Position numbers and translations under genes: made by a program. Of a stretch of 64,000 nt of DNA, positions 16,067 to 26,345 are shown piece by piece; the stretch's first letter is position 1, and each line of letters opens with the position of its first letter. The notes below the pieces were generated by a model, which worked only from the letters and a program-made list of their open reading frames with translations, searched no databases and had not been told where the DNA came from. This stretch comes from Lachnospiraceae bacterium (lineage in GTDB: Bacteria > Bacillota > Clostridia > Lachnospirales > Lachnospiraceae): positions 42,312-106,311 of the forward strand of contig JAFUXA010000005.1 of NCBI GenBank assembly GCA_017470985.1, written 5' to 3'.

Positions 16067-16783
16067 TCACGGCAATATTTTAATACCTTTACTATCCAAA
16101 AATACAATAACAAAGAAAATGCCCCATACAGCAATGAAAAAAACTATAAATACTTTCAGAAACAAATCATTTCGCAAATGGCAAAATGGCAACTTCCCTA
16201 CTCCAATAAGAAGCATCCATAATCCCAACAAAAATAACAATGCAAAAATAACTTCTAATGCAATCAAACCTATGTTTAAAAGCCCAACAAATAACCAGCA
16301 TGATACGATCATAAACAAAAATCCTACCCCGCGAAATTGTGTTCCTTCTTCTTTGCTCATGTAGACACAATTCCACACGCCCGGCTTATATTTAAAGCCA
16401 TGATCCATTAGATAATGCTCTATTATAGAGCTCAACTTATCTATATCATGTCCAATTTGAGCTCTATCCTCCACCTTTACTCTCTTGCGCCATATGGGAT
16501 TCTCATCTACCGGAGAAGCTGAATAATAGGTCGTTTTTACTGTTTCCGTTGCATGTCCATACTTCGTCCTATTCAATTTAATCTCTCCGCCGGAAAATGT
16601 ACCATCTTTTCTCAGCTTATATCTCATACAAAACTTTTCCAGTTCCTCTCTATCCTCATCCTGGGAGATGCTTTCCGGCTTCCATTTGACCACAATAGTA
16701 TTTCTCACTATTTTTAAAGAAAACGGATACTGGTCAGATTTTAAATCCTTAACAATAGCCTGCTTTAATTCTTCCAAATTCAT
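16067..16783 (-). CDS. Hypothetical membrane protein with cytosolic N-terminal domain
   Basis: Not recognised. The frame opens at 16807, but Met9 at 16783 follows a GGGGAG site and is preferred (238 residues). Residues about 1-140 are soluble and charged, with a beta-rich start (YPFSLKIVRNTIVVKWKPES); residues about 150-230 hold three or four hydrophobic segments. Nothing in the neighbourhood (GGDEF protein, M42 peptidase) explains it. Confidence 0.6.
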   Translation of the reverse strand: MNLEELKQAIVKDLKSDQYPFSLKIVRNTIVVKWKPESISQDEDREELEKFCMRYKLRKDGTFSGGEIKLNRTKYGHATETVKTTYYSASPVDENPIWRKRVKVEDRAQIGHDIDKLSSIIEHYLMDHGFKYKPGVWNCVYMSKEEGTQFRGVGFLFMIVSCWLFVGLLNIGLIALEVIFALLFLLGLWMLLIGVGKLPFCHLRNDLFLKVFIVFFIAVWGIFFVIVFLDSKGIKILP

Positions 16784-16851
16784 ATAAATATGTACTCCCC
16801 ATGCCATTTTAATTAACTAGATATCTATAATAATACCACTTTCTTCAACAA

Positions 16852-17904
16852 CTATAAGGCATATCCTATGAGAAGCTTAAGAGTATTTTCCACACCATCT
16901 CTATGACTTCTCTCGTAACCATGAGATGCATATACTCCAGCTCCAATCAGACCATGCTTCACATCGAATCCAGCTCCAAGTGTAGCTTCAACATCAGAAC
17001 CGTAATGAGGGTATACATCAACGGCAAAGTCAGCCTCCATCTTCTTGGCAGCTTCCATTAATCCCTTCACTACAGAATATGCATAAGGACCACCTGAATC
17101 CTTGGCACAGATAGATACCTGACGCTCAGTGCATGATAAGCCTTCGCCAACACATCCCATATCAACGGAGATTGCTTCTGTAACTCCTTCTGGTACTGAT
17201 GCGCAACCACCGTGTCCTACCTCTTCAAATACTGTGACATGTGCATATAATGCTCTTGATGGTGTGATGTCATGATCCTTAATATATTTCGCAAATCCCA
17301 GCAATATTCCAACAGATAATTTATCATCTAAGAATCTGCTCTTGATATATCCACTCTTTGTGATTCTGGTATTTGGCTCGAAGCAGACAATATCTCCCAC
17401 ACCAATTCCAAGCTTCTCTACATCTTCCTTGGATTTCACATCTTCATCTAAAACCACTTCGCATGTATCAAAAGAACGCTTCACATCATCATACTCACCA
17501 TTTACATGAATAGACGCATTTTCCAACTGAAATGTACCCTCATATTCGCCGTTAAACTTTGTAACGACGCGGACATTTTCTGTCTCTGCATTGTTGGCAT
17601 TCATTCCACCCAAAGGTGTGATGGCAAGACGCCCTGTAGACTTAATGGACGAAACCATTCCACCTAAAGTATCAGTATGCGCTTCAAGAAACAGACCATT
17701 GTCAGCATCTGTTCCTGTTAGATTCACAAGCACTCCACCCTTCTTGGTGATAGATGCCTCATAACCCAAATCTTCAAACTCTTTTTTCACCCAGGCTGCC
17801 GCGTCATCTGTATAGCCCGTAGGCGAGTCAATATTCAACAGTTCCACGGTTTTATTCATAATAAAATCTGTATATTCACTAAATTTATTTGCTCCCATTT
17901 TCAT
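16852..17904 (-). CDS. M42 family metallopeptidase (glutamyl aminopeptidase/PepA-type)
   Basis: Cobalt- or zinc-dependent aminopeptidase of the M42 family, which forms large tetrahedral shells that trim peptides. The start at 17904 (MKMGANK) is chosen for its AAGGA site rather than the upstream in-frame ATG at 17943 (350 residues). Metal ligands appear in EAHTDTLGG (about 78-86), DDKLS (about 203), the catalytic pair in EEVGHGG (about 233-239), VDMG (about 250) and a late ASHGYERSHRDG. A PDZ-like insert domain separates the halves as in the family. The gene is preceded by the terminator of the GH43 locus and seems monocistronic. Confidence 0.92.
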   Translation of the reverse strand: MKMGANKFSEYTDFIMNKTVELLNIDSPTGYTDDAAAWVKKEFEDLGYEASITKKGGVLVNLTGTDADNGLFLEAHTDTLGGMVSSIKSTGRLAITPLGGMNANNAETENVRVVTKFNGEYEGTFQLENASIHVNGEYDDVKRSFDTCEVVLDEDVKSKEDVEKLGIGVGDIVCFEPNTRITKSGYIKSRFLDDKLSVGILLGFAKYIKDHDITPSRALYAHVTVFEEVGHGGCASVPEGVTEAISVDMGCVGEGLSCTERQVSICAKDSGGPYAYSVVKGLMEAAKKMEADFAVDVYPHYGSDVEATLGAGFDVKHGLIGAGVYASHGYERSHRDGVENTLKLLIGYAL

Positions 17905-17967
17905 AGTCCTTCTTTCATTTTTATCGCAATGTAAGTATACCACAATTTTATCAACTCCGTTCCTGTA

Positions 17968-18005
17968 AAATAAAAAGGCACCAAAAAGATATTCTCTTTG
18001 ATGCC
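17968..18005 (-). terminator. Terminator after the GH43 pseudogene
   Basis: Stem between 17977 and 18005 (outer arms GGCACCAAA and TTTGATGCC, with G-U pairing) followed on the minus strand by TTTTTATTTT. It ends the glycan-utilisation operon. Confidence 0.8.
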
Positions 18006-18053
18006 CTAATAGAAATTATTCATTTTTCATTGTTTCTCGCTTCCTCCTTCTGT

Positions 18054-19196
18054 TCAAAAGTTTTTATCAAAAGCGATTTCCAACAAGTCGCACATGGTAT
18101 CCCCATTTGTCTTTAAATACAATGCATGAACCCCCTGTTTTTCGAAGGTTAGGAGAGTTCTCGCCCATGTATCCGATTGTCCTAGAAGAAGTTCTCCTAG
18201 TTTCTCGTCATCGGCATACACACTTAACTTCCCGTAACCACGATAGGTAATATAAAGTGTCGTTTCTCCCTCAAATGAAAAGTACTTGTATCCAACCACC
18301 GCACCATCACAAAGCTCTGCAACAAAACGTTCCCCTTCCCGACAGGTCACATATGGCATACGTTTGCTATTTCCAACAATCGGTGTATGCCCTTTCTTTC
18401 TCGTCTTGGCATTAAACAGATTGCAGCAAATAGCGGCTGGGTAGGACCCTTTAGCGACAAGTGGGCCATCATTTAATCCCTGACTAGTCATCTCCACCTG
18501 TGGAATGCTTCCATCTGGCAAAATCTCTATTTTTTCCGCACATCCCTGTCTGCTATAGCAGGTCTTATTGGTATGTCTGTGATAGAACATATACCACTGT
18601 CCCGTTACGCACACCATACTTCCGTGATTGTTGCCTGTGATTGCAAGACGTTCCTCAAGCTTTCTGCCCTGATAACCAACATCACCATTGGATATCAGAA
18701 CCCCACCACATTGCCACCTTCAATGCCATATGGCTCTCTTTTAATCTGCTCTTTAGTCTTCTCAAAAAGTTTGGGTCCCACAAAATGCTTACAGATAAAA
18801 GAAGAGAATTTCGTCATAAATTTTGGCACCTTTTGAGTCCCAGTCCCAATAGCCCAGCCATAGTAAAGATAGATTTTTCCATTATCATTTAAAAGTCCTG
18901 GATCAAAGGTGATATCTTCCATCACATCCCTGCACCACGTCAGGTGCATACATGTATTTATCTTTTTTATTATGTCCCGGATCCTGTTCTGCTCGGTATA
19001 TGATACCTTCACTGCGCCAATCAGATAAATCGTCTATAGGAGCAGAAAAGCATTCGTAATCAAGAACACAAAATTCGGTTCCGTTTTCTGCATCGTGGGA
19101 GCCAAACACATAAAGTCTGTCTCCAAACACGTGTGGCTCACCATCTGGAATATAGGTATCCAGTGGTAAATATGGGTTGTAAACTTGTCGTTTCAT
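18054..19196 (-). pseudogene. GH43 family glycosidase, disrupted by two internal deletions
   Basis: Three frames together spell one GH43 beta-xylosidase/alpha-arabinofuranosidase-like protein. The N-terminal part (19196 to about 18955) has IPDGEPHVFGDRLYVFGSHD and APDVVQG, and stops after DGRYHL. A second frame continues with DITFDPGLLNDNGKIYLYYG up to YGIEGGN near 18710. A third frame continues with GGVLISNGDVGYQG, NNHGSMVCVTGQWYMFYHR and TNKTCYS to the stop at 18054; no start codon is needed there. Comparing with intact GH43 enzymes, the stretch between the DGRY and DITFDPG motifs and the FFEASS-to-YGGV stretch are missing, each joint with a frame change. The enzyme cannot be active. It is the last gene of the GPH-GH78-esterase locus. 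Confidence 0.88.
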
Positions 19197-19234
19197 AAAT
19201 AACTATTACCTCCTAAAAAATTTGCCAACCAGAA

Positions 19235-20143
19235 TTAAAAATTCTCAATAAAACAAATTGCATTTTTTAAGGTTTTTTTCGCTTCCGGCATCATTGGTAA
19301 TGTTGCATATGCATGACAAATACCACTAACAACATCCATCTCTACAGGATGTCCTTCTTTTTTTAGTTTTTCATATAAGGTTACTGAATCATCGTATAAC
19401 ACTTCAGCATCAGAAACAGCTAAAAACACAGGTGGCATACCTTTATAATCACCATAGTATGGAGAAATATATGGATGTAACATGATTTCTCTTGGTGGAT
19501 GAGCTACTCCAAATACAGCCTGATTTTGTCTATCACAAAAAAGGGCATTTTTTAACATATAGTCCGTCTTTTCTTTTCCATGGTGACTCTTTAAATCATC
19601 TGCCTGATTTGTAATTGGAGAAAATGCACATACCGCTTTTGGCATTATTCTTCCCTCATCCTTTGCTCTTAAAGAAACCGATAAGACAAGTAAGCCACCT
19701 GCGCTTCCACCCATAAGAACTATATTCTTCATCTCGTATCCAAGTTCTTCTATCCCATCATACATGTCCATACAATCATCTAACTGTGCTGGCCAAATAT
19801 GTTCCGGTGCCAGTCTATAATCGTTTGCAATGACAGTATAGCCAAATTTTTCTGCCAAATAATAAGTACATCCACGACTTTGCTTTGCTGAACCTGTGGT
19901 ACATCCACCACCATGAATAAACCATATTACTTTATCTGCCTTTGGATTAGCTGGTGTAATGACTTCGTATCCAATCCCTTTATATTCTTTTTCAACTACT
20001 TGAATCCCTTTTGGTAGTTTGGGCAGTTTTCGTGCAGCATTACGCGCTCTTTCCGCCACATAATCATGTTCCGTATTAATATCTTCTGCTGGCATACTTT
20101 TAAATATTTGATTTAACATTTTCGCTTGTATACTTAACATCAT
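19235..20143 (-). CDS. Alpha/beta-hydrolase esterase (hormone-sensitive lipase family)
   Basis: A soluble carboxylesterase of about 300 residues. The oxyanion-hole motif HGGG, the nucleophile elbow GGSAGG, an acidic DAEVLYDDS segment and a late catalytic His in ICHAYATLP complete a Ser-Asp-His triad. The frame begins at 20173, overlapping the GH78 stop by four bases, but an AAGGAG site inside favours Met11 or Met12 (20143 or 20140). Lying in a rhamnosidase locus, it may remove acetyl groups from imported rhamnosides or pectic oligosaccharides; the substrate is inferred. No signal peptide, so it acts in the cytoplasm. Confidence 0.85.
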   Translation of the reverse strand: MMLSIQAKMLNQIFKSMPAEDINTEHDYVAERARNAARKLPKLPKGIQVVEKEYKGIGYEVITPANPKADKVIWFIHGGGCTTGSAKQSRGCTYYLAEKFGYTVIANDYRLAPEHIWPAQLDDCMDMYDGIEELGYEMKNIVLMGGSAGGLLVLSVSLRAKDEGRIMPKAVCAFSPITNQADDLKSHHGKEKTDYMLKNALFCDRQNQAVFGVAHPPREIMLHPYISPYYGDYKGMPPVFLAVSDAEVLYDDSVTLYEKLKKEGHPVEMDVVSGICHAYATLPMMPEAKKTLKNAICFIENF

Positions 20144-20169
20144 TCTCTCCTTCCATAAATATGGACGTT

Positions 20170-22740
20170 TCATCCTTCAAAATAATACTGTCCCGGCTCT
20201 AACCATTCTTCCTCTTTTCCATGAAGCCGAATCAGTGCTCTATTATTTGTAGGAATTTCTACATGATATAGAACCTTATCACCTTCATATTTCCACTCAG
20301 AAACGATCTTACCATATGGTGAATCATAACTTGCCTTTGCATATCCCAATCTTTCGTCCGGATACGGCTGAATGGTGATCTGTCCGTCTGTCACATCAAT
20401 TCCTGCCACGCAATCCATGAGCCATCCAACAACCGCTCCATAGGAATAGTGGTTAAACGAACTTAATGGTTTTCCTTCCTCTGAATAGCAATCCCAGCTC
20501 TCCGGAATGGTAGTGCATCCCTTGATTACTGAATATAACCATCCCGGACTTTCCTTCTGAAGTAACAAATCATAGGCTTTTTCATTCTGCCCGTAATGGC
20601 TTAAGCATCTGCTCAGTTCATGAGTCGTTAAAAATCCTGTATTTAAATGATTTCCATTCTCCGTGATCAACGCTGCCAGGTCTCTTGCAGCCTCCATTTT
20701 TTCTTCTTCTGATAAAAGATTATGGGCAATTGGGCGTACATAACGGCACTGTCTCTTCGTTTCAATCACCTTTCCATTACTGGTATATACCTGACGATAT
20801 GCACTACGAGCATGCAAGGCAAGATTATGATAATAAGCCTCATCTTCTTTTTTGCCTAAGATTTTTGCCATCTGCTCCATATAACATAAGTTCATATAGA
20901 AAAATGCTGTACCGACTTCAGGATCACCTTTTTTTACAAGGTTGATGATGTAATCTACCGTCTGGTCCGGTTCTAACCATTCTCCCCACATCCATTCTGT
21001 GTCAATCATATACTGACGGCAATTTTTCGGAAGTAACTTTCTATTGTTGAATCTTGTTTTTTTCGCCCTCTTGATCTCATAAGCCGTCCATTTTTTTATT
21101 GCATCATAATATTCTTCAATCAATGACGTATCACCGTAGCGTTTCATCAAACGATAGGGAACGATTTCAAAAGAATCAGACCATCCAATTCCACCATCAA
21201 GAGGCCACCACGGGATAATTTTTTCCTTCTGATTTGGTCTACTTGACTTCGGACAGACCTGTGGAACCACACCATCTTCATACTGGCCTGCTGCCTGTTC
21301 ACGAATCCATTTTGCATACACACTGAAGCAATCCATCAGATACATGGCCGTATGAATATATGCTTGACAATCCCCCGAATATCCGGACTTTTCACGGGTT
21401 GGACAATCTGTAGGAACGTCAATGAAATTACCCTTCATAGACCATAAAGCATTGGAGAACAGTTGATTCACTTCCCGGACTCCACAGCTAAATTCAGCAG
21501 TTACTCTCATATCAGAATATACTGCGATTGCCTGAAAATCTTTCGAGTCAATTTCAAAATCAGCAACTACTTTCACATATCGAAAGCCCATATAAGTTTT
21601 CGTTGGATGGTAATTATTTCTTCCATCTTTACAAATATAATGGACTTCCTGTTTTACCGGTTTTTTCTCATTTTGGAAATTTTCAATGGTAAAATTCCCG
21701 GCAAAATCTAACGTTTCTCCATGAATCAGCGTCTGTTCCTGTCCTTCCCTTCCTTCGAAATCAAAAGCTATGTATCCCACAATATTCTGGCCAAAATCAA
21801 GGACCTTGTCTCCCTCCGGTGTAACAATCAGCTTGGCGCTAAATATTTCATGGGCGATCATAGGAACTGTATCCACATAAATCAACTGTTCATAGCCGAA
21901 TTTTTCTACTTTTACCGGATGAAAAGCAGCCATACATAAATCTTTTCTGGCATCATATTCTTCACCGTCCATGAAATCATTTCTTCCAATGGGACCATCC
22001 TGGGTCGCTTCCCAGGATTCATCAGAGACTACAAAAACCTTTTGATCTATCTCAAGCTGTAACAGTAATGCAACATCTTCTCCGTACACATTTTTGTTCT
22101 GTCCCATACCCATGGAACCACGATACCATCCGTCTCCCAGAGTAACCATAAGTTCATTTTTTCCTTCCTGTAACAGAGAAGATACATCGAGAGTCTCTAC
22201 CATTAATCGCTTATTATATTGCTGCGTTCCCGGCATAAATAAATAGTCTGAAACTTCCTGCCCATTTAGGTAGATATTCATGATACCATGGCAGGTTGCA
22301 TAGAGATATGCTCCTCTCTTTATCGCAAGTTCCACCATCTCTTTTGAGAACTCTACACTTTTTTTCAGATAGCTGGCTCTTCTAACACCAACCGGTTCCG
22401 TTTTTAATTCCGGATTAATCCATTTTGCCTGCCACTCATTCTTTGCAATACCAGTTACGATAATTATAGAGCTAACTTCACTCTCGTTTTTTTCTTCATC
22501 CCAAACACATACTTGAACATTTACTTTTGTTCTTGTAGGAATTGCTTTCTGCAAAGTGTAATTCATCACTTCGCTCTCTACAACTTTACTTTCCAGTATT
22601 TTCCCATCATAATCTGTAACAACCACTTTAAACGCTGTCTGTTTTTTTCCACCTTCTAAAGACCAGGTCAGGCGAACTTTACTTCCATCAATACCAATCG
22701 GATGATCCAAATGATTCACCTGTAAATTACGTATTTTCAT
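20170..22740 (-). CDS. GH78 alpha-L-rhamnosidase
   Basis: An 856-residue enzyme that releases terminal L-rhamnose from rhamnosides or rhamnogalacturonan fragments. Domain order fits GH78: N-terminal beta-sandwich domains (about 1-300) including WIPAKWINPE-like and GDGWYRGSMG sequences, then the (alpha/alpha)6 catalytic barrel (about 400-780) with DVPTDCPTREKSGYSGDCQAY, WWPLDGGIGWSDS and TEWMWGEWLEPD, holding the acidic catalytic residues, and a C-terminal beta domain with SPYGKIVSEW. No signal peptide is visible, so the substrate must be imported, presumably by the GPH symporter just upstream. Confidence 0.92.
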   Translation of the reverse strand: MKIRNLQVNHLDHPIGIDGSKVRLTWSLEGGKKQTAFKVVVTDYDGKILESKVVESEVMNYTLQKAIPTRTKVNVQVCVWDEEKNESEVSSIIIVTGIAKNEWQAKWINPELKTEPVGVRRASYLKKSVEFSKEMVELAIKRGAYLYATCHGIMNIYLNGQEVSDYLFMPGTQQYNKRLMVETLDVSSLLQEGKNELMVTLGDGWYRGSMGMGQNKNVYGEDVALLLQLEIDQKVFVVSDESWEATQDGPIGRNDFMDGEEYDARKDLCMAAFHPVKVEKFGYEQLIYVDTVPMIAHEIFSAKLIVTPEGDKVLDFGQNIVGYIAFDFEGREGQEQTLIHGETLDFAGNFTIENFQNEKKPVKQEVHYICKDGRNNYHPTKTYMGFRYVKVVADFEIDSKDFQAIAVYSDMRVTAEFSCGVREVNQLFSNALWSMKGNFIDVPTDCPTREKSGYSGDCQAYIHTAMYLMDCFSVYAKWIREQAAGQYEDGVVPQVCPKSSRPNQKEKIIPWWPLDGGIGWSDSFEIVPYRLMKRYGDTSLIEEYYDAIKKWTAYEIKRAKKTRFNNRKLLPKNCRQYMIDTEWMWGEWLEPDQTVDYIINLVKKGDPEVGTAFFYMNLCYMEQMAKILGKKEDEAYYHNLALHARSAYRQVYTSNGKVIETKRQCRYVRPIAHNLLSEEEKMEAARDLAALITENGNHLNTGFLTTHELSRCLSHYGQNEKAYDLLLQKESPGWLYSVIKGCTTIPESWDCYSEEGKPLSSFNHYSYGAVVGWLMDCVAGIDVTDGQITIQPYPDERLGYAKASYDSPYGKIVSEWKYEGDKVLYHVEIPTNNRALIRLHGKEEEWLEPGQYYFEG

Positions 22741-22829
22741 AGGTTTCTCCTTTATTCTATATTTCCTATATCAGGACAGAAAGGGAAACAAATATATGTT
22801 CCCCTTCTTGTTTAAAATATTCTATTTAC

Positions 22830-24236
22830 TTAGTTTTTATTTTCTTTTCTTGCTGCAATCTCTTCTTTCATTTTTGGAAGCTTTGCTTCAAGGTCAAATT
22901 TTAATGTGATTACAAACATGACAATAAAAAGAATTAATGGAATATAAATACCAAAGGTGAATACAGCCTGTTTTACTGCTGGAATTACAACAGTTGCAAA
23001 GCCATCATAGCTTGCAATTGCAAGACACCATCCAACCAACGATGCACCTAAACCAGAACCAATCTTGCTACCAAATCCACTTGCTGCGTTACTGATACCA
23101 ACCATACGTTTTTCATACTTGTATTCGTTGTAGTCAATTGTCATGGCGGTCATAACGCCAAGTAAGCACATCATTGGAATATTTGCAAAAGTTGCAAAAC
23201 ATCCCATAATCGTATTAAACCAGAAGTTGGTTGGGTTAAAGATACGTACCGCTGTGGAAATCATACCAATGAAGAAGGAAACCTTTAACGTCTTTGTTAC
23301 GCCCATTTTCTTAATCATAGGACCAACTGCAATAAATCCTGCTAGAGTTGGAATCATACCAATTGCTCCAAGGATACCAACAAGATTATCATCACCATAG
23401 ATCAACTTACAATAGTAGGTTCCGGATGCTCCACCAATACCATAAGATACATTTGACATAACACCCATCACGAGAATCATAATCCAATATTTATTGTGGA
23501 ATAAGTTAGAAAGAGCTTCTTTAAATGGAACTGGTTCTTCATCATCTTCTACCACAGTAGTAGTTTCTGCACCAGCTTCTACTGCGCATTCTTTTGCTTT
23601 TTTATAGCAAATGAGTAATGCAATTAATAAAACAACTGCAAATCCAATACTAAATTTAATCCATGCAGCCTGATTACCACCAAGCATATTTGTAAGCGGA
23701 ACGGTTACAATCGCAATAATCATACCAGAAGCATAACCAGCTGCTGCACGCCAGATACCCATGTTACCACGTTCTTCCTGGCTATTGGTACGTACTACCA
23801 TAAGTGCAGTATAAGGAATTGCAATTGCTGTATAGATAATTGCGGTTAATAATACGTTTGTAAGGAACATGTAAGCAATTTTTGCCGGTTCTGAAAATCC
23901 TGCCGGTACCGTAAAGAGCATTATCATAATAATTGCTGCTGGAATAGACATCTTTAGTATCCATGGTCTATACTTTTCTTTTCCCGGAGCTGTATGGTCT
24001 ACAATATTTCCCATAATCACATCTGTAAATGCATCAAAGATTTTACAGATAAAAAATACCGTTGCGATTGCACCCGCAGCCATACCAACCTTATCTGTAT
24101 AGAAATATGTAAGCTGTCCTACAAGACCGCTCATTAAATTAAGGGCAAATTGACCTAATGAATCAGCAAAGTAATCGCTTTTACGCATTACCTTTTGTAC
24201 GCCAAATTTGTCCTTTCCAAGTGGTTTTTTTGCCAT
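22830..24236 (-). CDS. GPH family (glycoside-pentoside-hexuronide) cation symporter
   Basis: A 468-residue secondary transporter with about twelve membrane helices. The signatures are the early AFTDVIMGNIVDHT segment (about 71-84) between helices 2 and 3, KYRPWI (about 91), and PYTALM (about 141). Members import sugars or small glycosides with H+ or Na+. It is the first gene of the operon with the GH78 rhamnosidase and esterase, so a rhamnose-containing oligosaccharide is the likely cargo (inferred). A regulatory gene is not present in the locus; the 140-bp leader is AT-rich and I see no certain promoter or cre site. Confidence 0.88.
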   Translation of the reverse strand: MAKKPLGKDKFGVQKVMRKSDYFADSLGQFALNLMSGLVGQLTYFYTDKVGMAAGAIATVFFICKIFDAFTDVIMGNIVDHTAPGKEKYRPWILKMSIPAAIIMIMLFTVPAGFSEPAKIAYMFLTNVLLTAIIYTAIAIPYTALMVVRTNSQEERGNMGIWRAAAGYASGMIIAIVTVPLTNMLGGNQAAWIKFSIGFAVVLLIALLICYKKAKECAVEAGAETTTVVEDDEEPVPFKEALSNLFHNKYWIMILVMGVMSNVSYGIGGASGTYYCKLIYGDDNLVGILGAIGMIPTLAGFIAVGPMIKKMGVTKTLKVSFFIGMISTAVRIFNPTNFWFNTIMGCFATFANIPMMCLLGVMTAMTIDYNEYKYEKRMVGISNAASGFGSKIGSGLGASLVGWCLAIASYDGFATVVIPAVKQAVFTFGIYIPLILFIVMFVITLKFDLEAKLPKMKEEIAARKENKN

Positions 24237-24373
24237 TTTCTTTTCTCCTTTTTTGTAAAAATAGTTTCTTTTTCTTGATATTTATATTTTTAACACATCT
24301 TCGTTTTAATTTATTGTAAACATGTGAATTTTGTTGTAATCTGGGGAATTTATGATAAATAAACAAATGCGTG

Positions 24374-24432
24374 AAAAAACTCCTTTGATTACTAATATAC
24401 ATTTTTGTATATCTCTAGCAATTCAAAGGAGT
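24374..24432 (-). terminator. Terminator of the chemoreceptor gene
   Basis: Outer arms ACTCCTTTGA (24379-24388) and TCAAAGGAGT (24423-24432) enclose a smaller ATATAC/GTATAT stem; the minus strand then has a T-run. Confidence 0.75.
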
Positions 24433-24444
24433 TATCTCTTCTCA

Positions 24445-26175
24445 TTAATTAAATTTTTCAACTTCCGCATTCAGCGCATCCACCGTTGCGCTATTCAAAT
24501 TGGATTGTGTCTGTATATCTGACACAGATAAATGCAATACATTCATATCCTCTGTTGATTTCACCAAAGCCGTCACACTGTTCTCCGTCGCCACACTGAT
24601 TTCCGTCACACTATCCGACAACTGCTTGGTCAAATCTTCCATCTGCCGAGATTGCTGCGAGAACTTCTGCAACAAGTCATTGACATCTGCTATTCCCGCC
24701 TGATTTGCATTAGCATTTTCCACAAACTTATCATAATCCACTAAAACTGTGGTGGTAATATATTCAAGGAGTTCATTGGCATTTGACACCAGTTCATGCA
24801 CAGAATCAAGTACAATCACATTGGTCTCCTGAATATTGGTTGCAATGTCTTTGGTATTTTCCGACAACTGCTGTATCTCTGTTGCCACCACCGCAAATCC
24901 TTTTCCGGCCTCTCCTGCTCGTGCCGCCTCAATGGATGCATTCAACGCAAGTAAATTGGTCTGAGATGATATGTTTAAGATATTCTCTGTCAATTCTCTG
25001 ATTCGTTCCACAGAATTACTCTTTTCAATGGACTCTTCCATTCTTGCGCTAATATCCTCAATCATAAGCTGTGTACTATTCTTATTGGCCTCAGAAGATA
25101 CCTGTACCTCCCTGGCATTTTCCAGCATTTGCGATACCAGCTCATTATTTTTATCTGATTCCTCTCGAATCTCTACTGCCACATTTAATATATCACCGCT
25201 GGACTCATCAATACTCTGCAACGAAGCTGTTATCTCCTCCATATTGGCAGAGACCTCACTTAATCCATCAAATATTGCAGCAGATGTATTTTCACAATCC
25301 GTAATATTTTCACTCATCTTCTGAGTGGCTCCATGAATATTGATTGACCCTTGCTGAATGGATTCTATAACCGCCTGCAATTGCTCAATAAATGCATTGA
25401 TTCCCATTGCAATCTTGCCAACTTCATCCTTATAGAGATATCCGATTCTCACAGTCAAATCTCCGTTACCTGTCTTCAGATCATCTATCATTTTCTCCAA
25501 CTGCTTCTGCATCTGCTCAAGTGGCTTTAACACTGTACGCAGTATAATATATACAGCCAAAATCATAACCAACAGATATACAGCGCCCATACCAATAGTT
25601 ATAATTGTAGCTCTGCTCACTCTGTTATGTACCATAACTTTCTCATGGTCCACCAGCGATTCCATTGTCTGCGTATATACAGCCTCGTCATCTTCCATGG
25701 CAGATATCACCTGCTCTAGCAACTGGTACTCACTTTTTTCTTTTTCTGTTTCTCCGGCATTCATGGCATCAACCACTTTTTCAGCTTGAGCCACGTACTC
25801 TATCAGAGAATTGTAATATGGAGCATATGCTTCTTTTAACTCATCATTCATTTCTGCTTTGGCAAAATCATCAACCAATCCATTGATAGTCTCAGCCTCA
25901 CTTTGAACCGAGGCAACAGCCGCAGCACATTCTGCGGCAGCTTCGCTTGAAGCTTCACGTTTTACAATATACTCCATAGCCGCAGTTTCCACCGTACCTC
26001 TTGCTTTTTCCAGATTAGTCTGCTCTGTTTTCAAACTAATTGTATAATCCGCAAGAAGCTTCGTAGATAACTCCACCTGATTGTTAGTCACTCCACTCAT
26101 TATGGCATTTCCTGCAAATACAAACAGCAATACTGTTAAAACCGCCAAAATCCTACGTCTAATCGATTGTCTCAT
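24445..26175 (-). CDS. Methyl-accepting chemotaxis protein
   Basis: Transmembrane chemoreceptor. The start at 26175 (MRQSIRR) is preferred over 26238 because of its AAGGAG site (576 residues). A first membrane helix at about 7-26 is followed by an outside four-helix bundle sensor (about 30-185), a second helix (about 190-215), a HAMP linker (about 215-270) and a long cytoplasmic coiled coil with the conserved tip [17 protein letters not shown] and [23 protein letters not shown]. The ligand is unknown. No other chemotaxis gene is in the window. It lies next to the glycan locus but is oriented the same way with its own terminator, so a link with sugar sensing is only possible. Confidence 0.93.
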   Translation of the reverse strand: MRQSIRRRILAVLTVLLFVFAGNAIMSGVTNNQVELSTKLLADYTISLKTEQTNLEKARGTVETAAMEYIVKREASSEAAAECAAAVASVQSEAETINGLVDDFAKAEMNDELKEAYAPYYNSLIEYVAQAEKVVDAMNAGETEKEKSEYQLLEQVISAMEDDEAVYTQTMESLVDHEKVMVHNRVSRATIITIGMGAVYLLVMILAVYIILRTVLKPLEQMQKQLEKMIDDLKTGNGDLTVRIGYLYKDEVGKIAMGINAFIEQLQAVIESIQQGSINIHGATQKMSENITDCENTSAAIFDGLSEVSANMEEITASLQSIDESSGDILNVAVEIREESDKNNELVSQMLENAREVQVSSEANKNSTQLMIEDISARMEESIEKSNSVERIRELTENILNISSQTNLLALNASIEAARAGEAGKGFAVVATEIQQLSENTKDIATNIQETNVIVLDSVHELVSNANELLEYITTTVLVDYDKFVENANANQAGIADVNDLLQKFSQQSRQMEDLTKQLSDSVTEISVATENSVTALVKSTEDMNVLHLSVSDIQTQSNLNSATVDALNAEVEKFN

Positions 26176-26345
26176 AGCAAAAACTCTCCTTAATAACACA
26201 TTGAAAAAACAATACCTTTTCCAATATATTACTACCATAAATCGAAGGCTTATAAACTATATGTGTGATAAATTGTAGAATTTTAAGCATAATATGCAGT
26301 CTCAGAAGCTATTTTATTACAAATATATTTTATTTTATTTTTTAT

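Noticed and set aside
24237-24373. Catabolite-response (cre) element or promoter for the GPH-GH78 locus
   Set aside because: The leader is very AT-rich and gives many weak matches; none has a clear -35, spacer and -10 or a full cre consensus.
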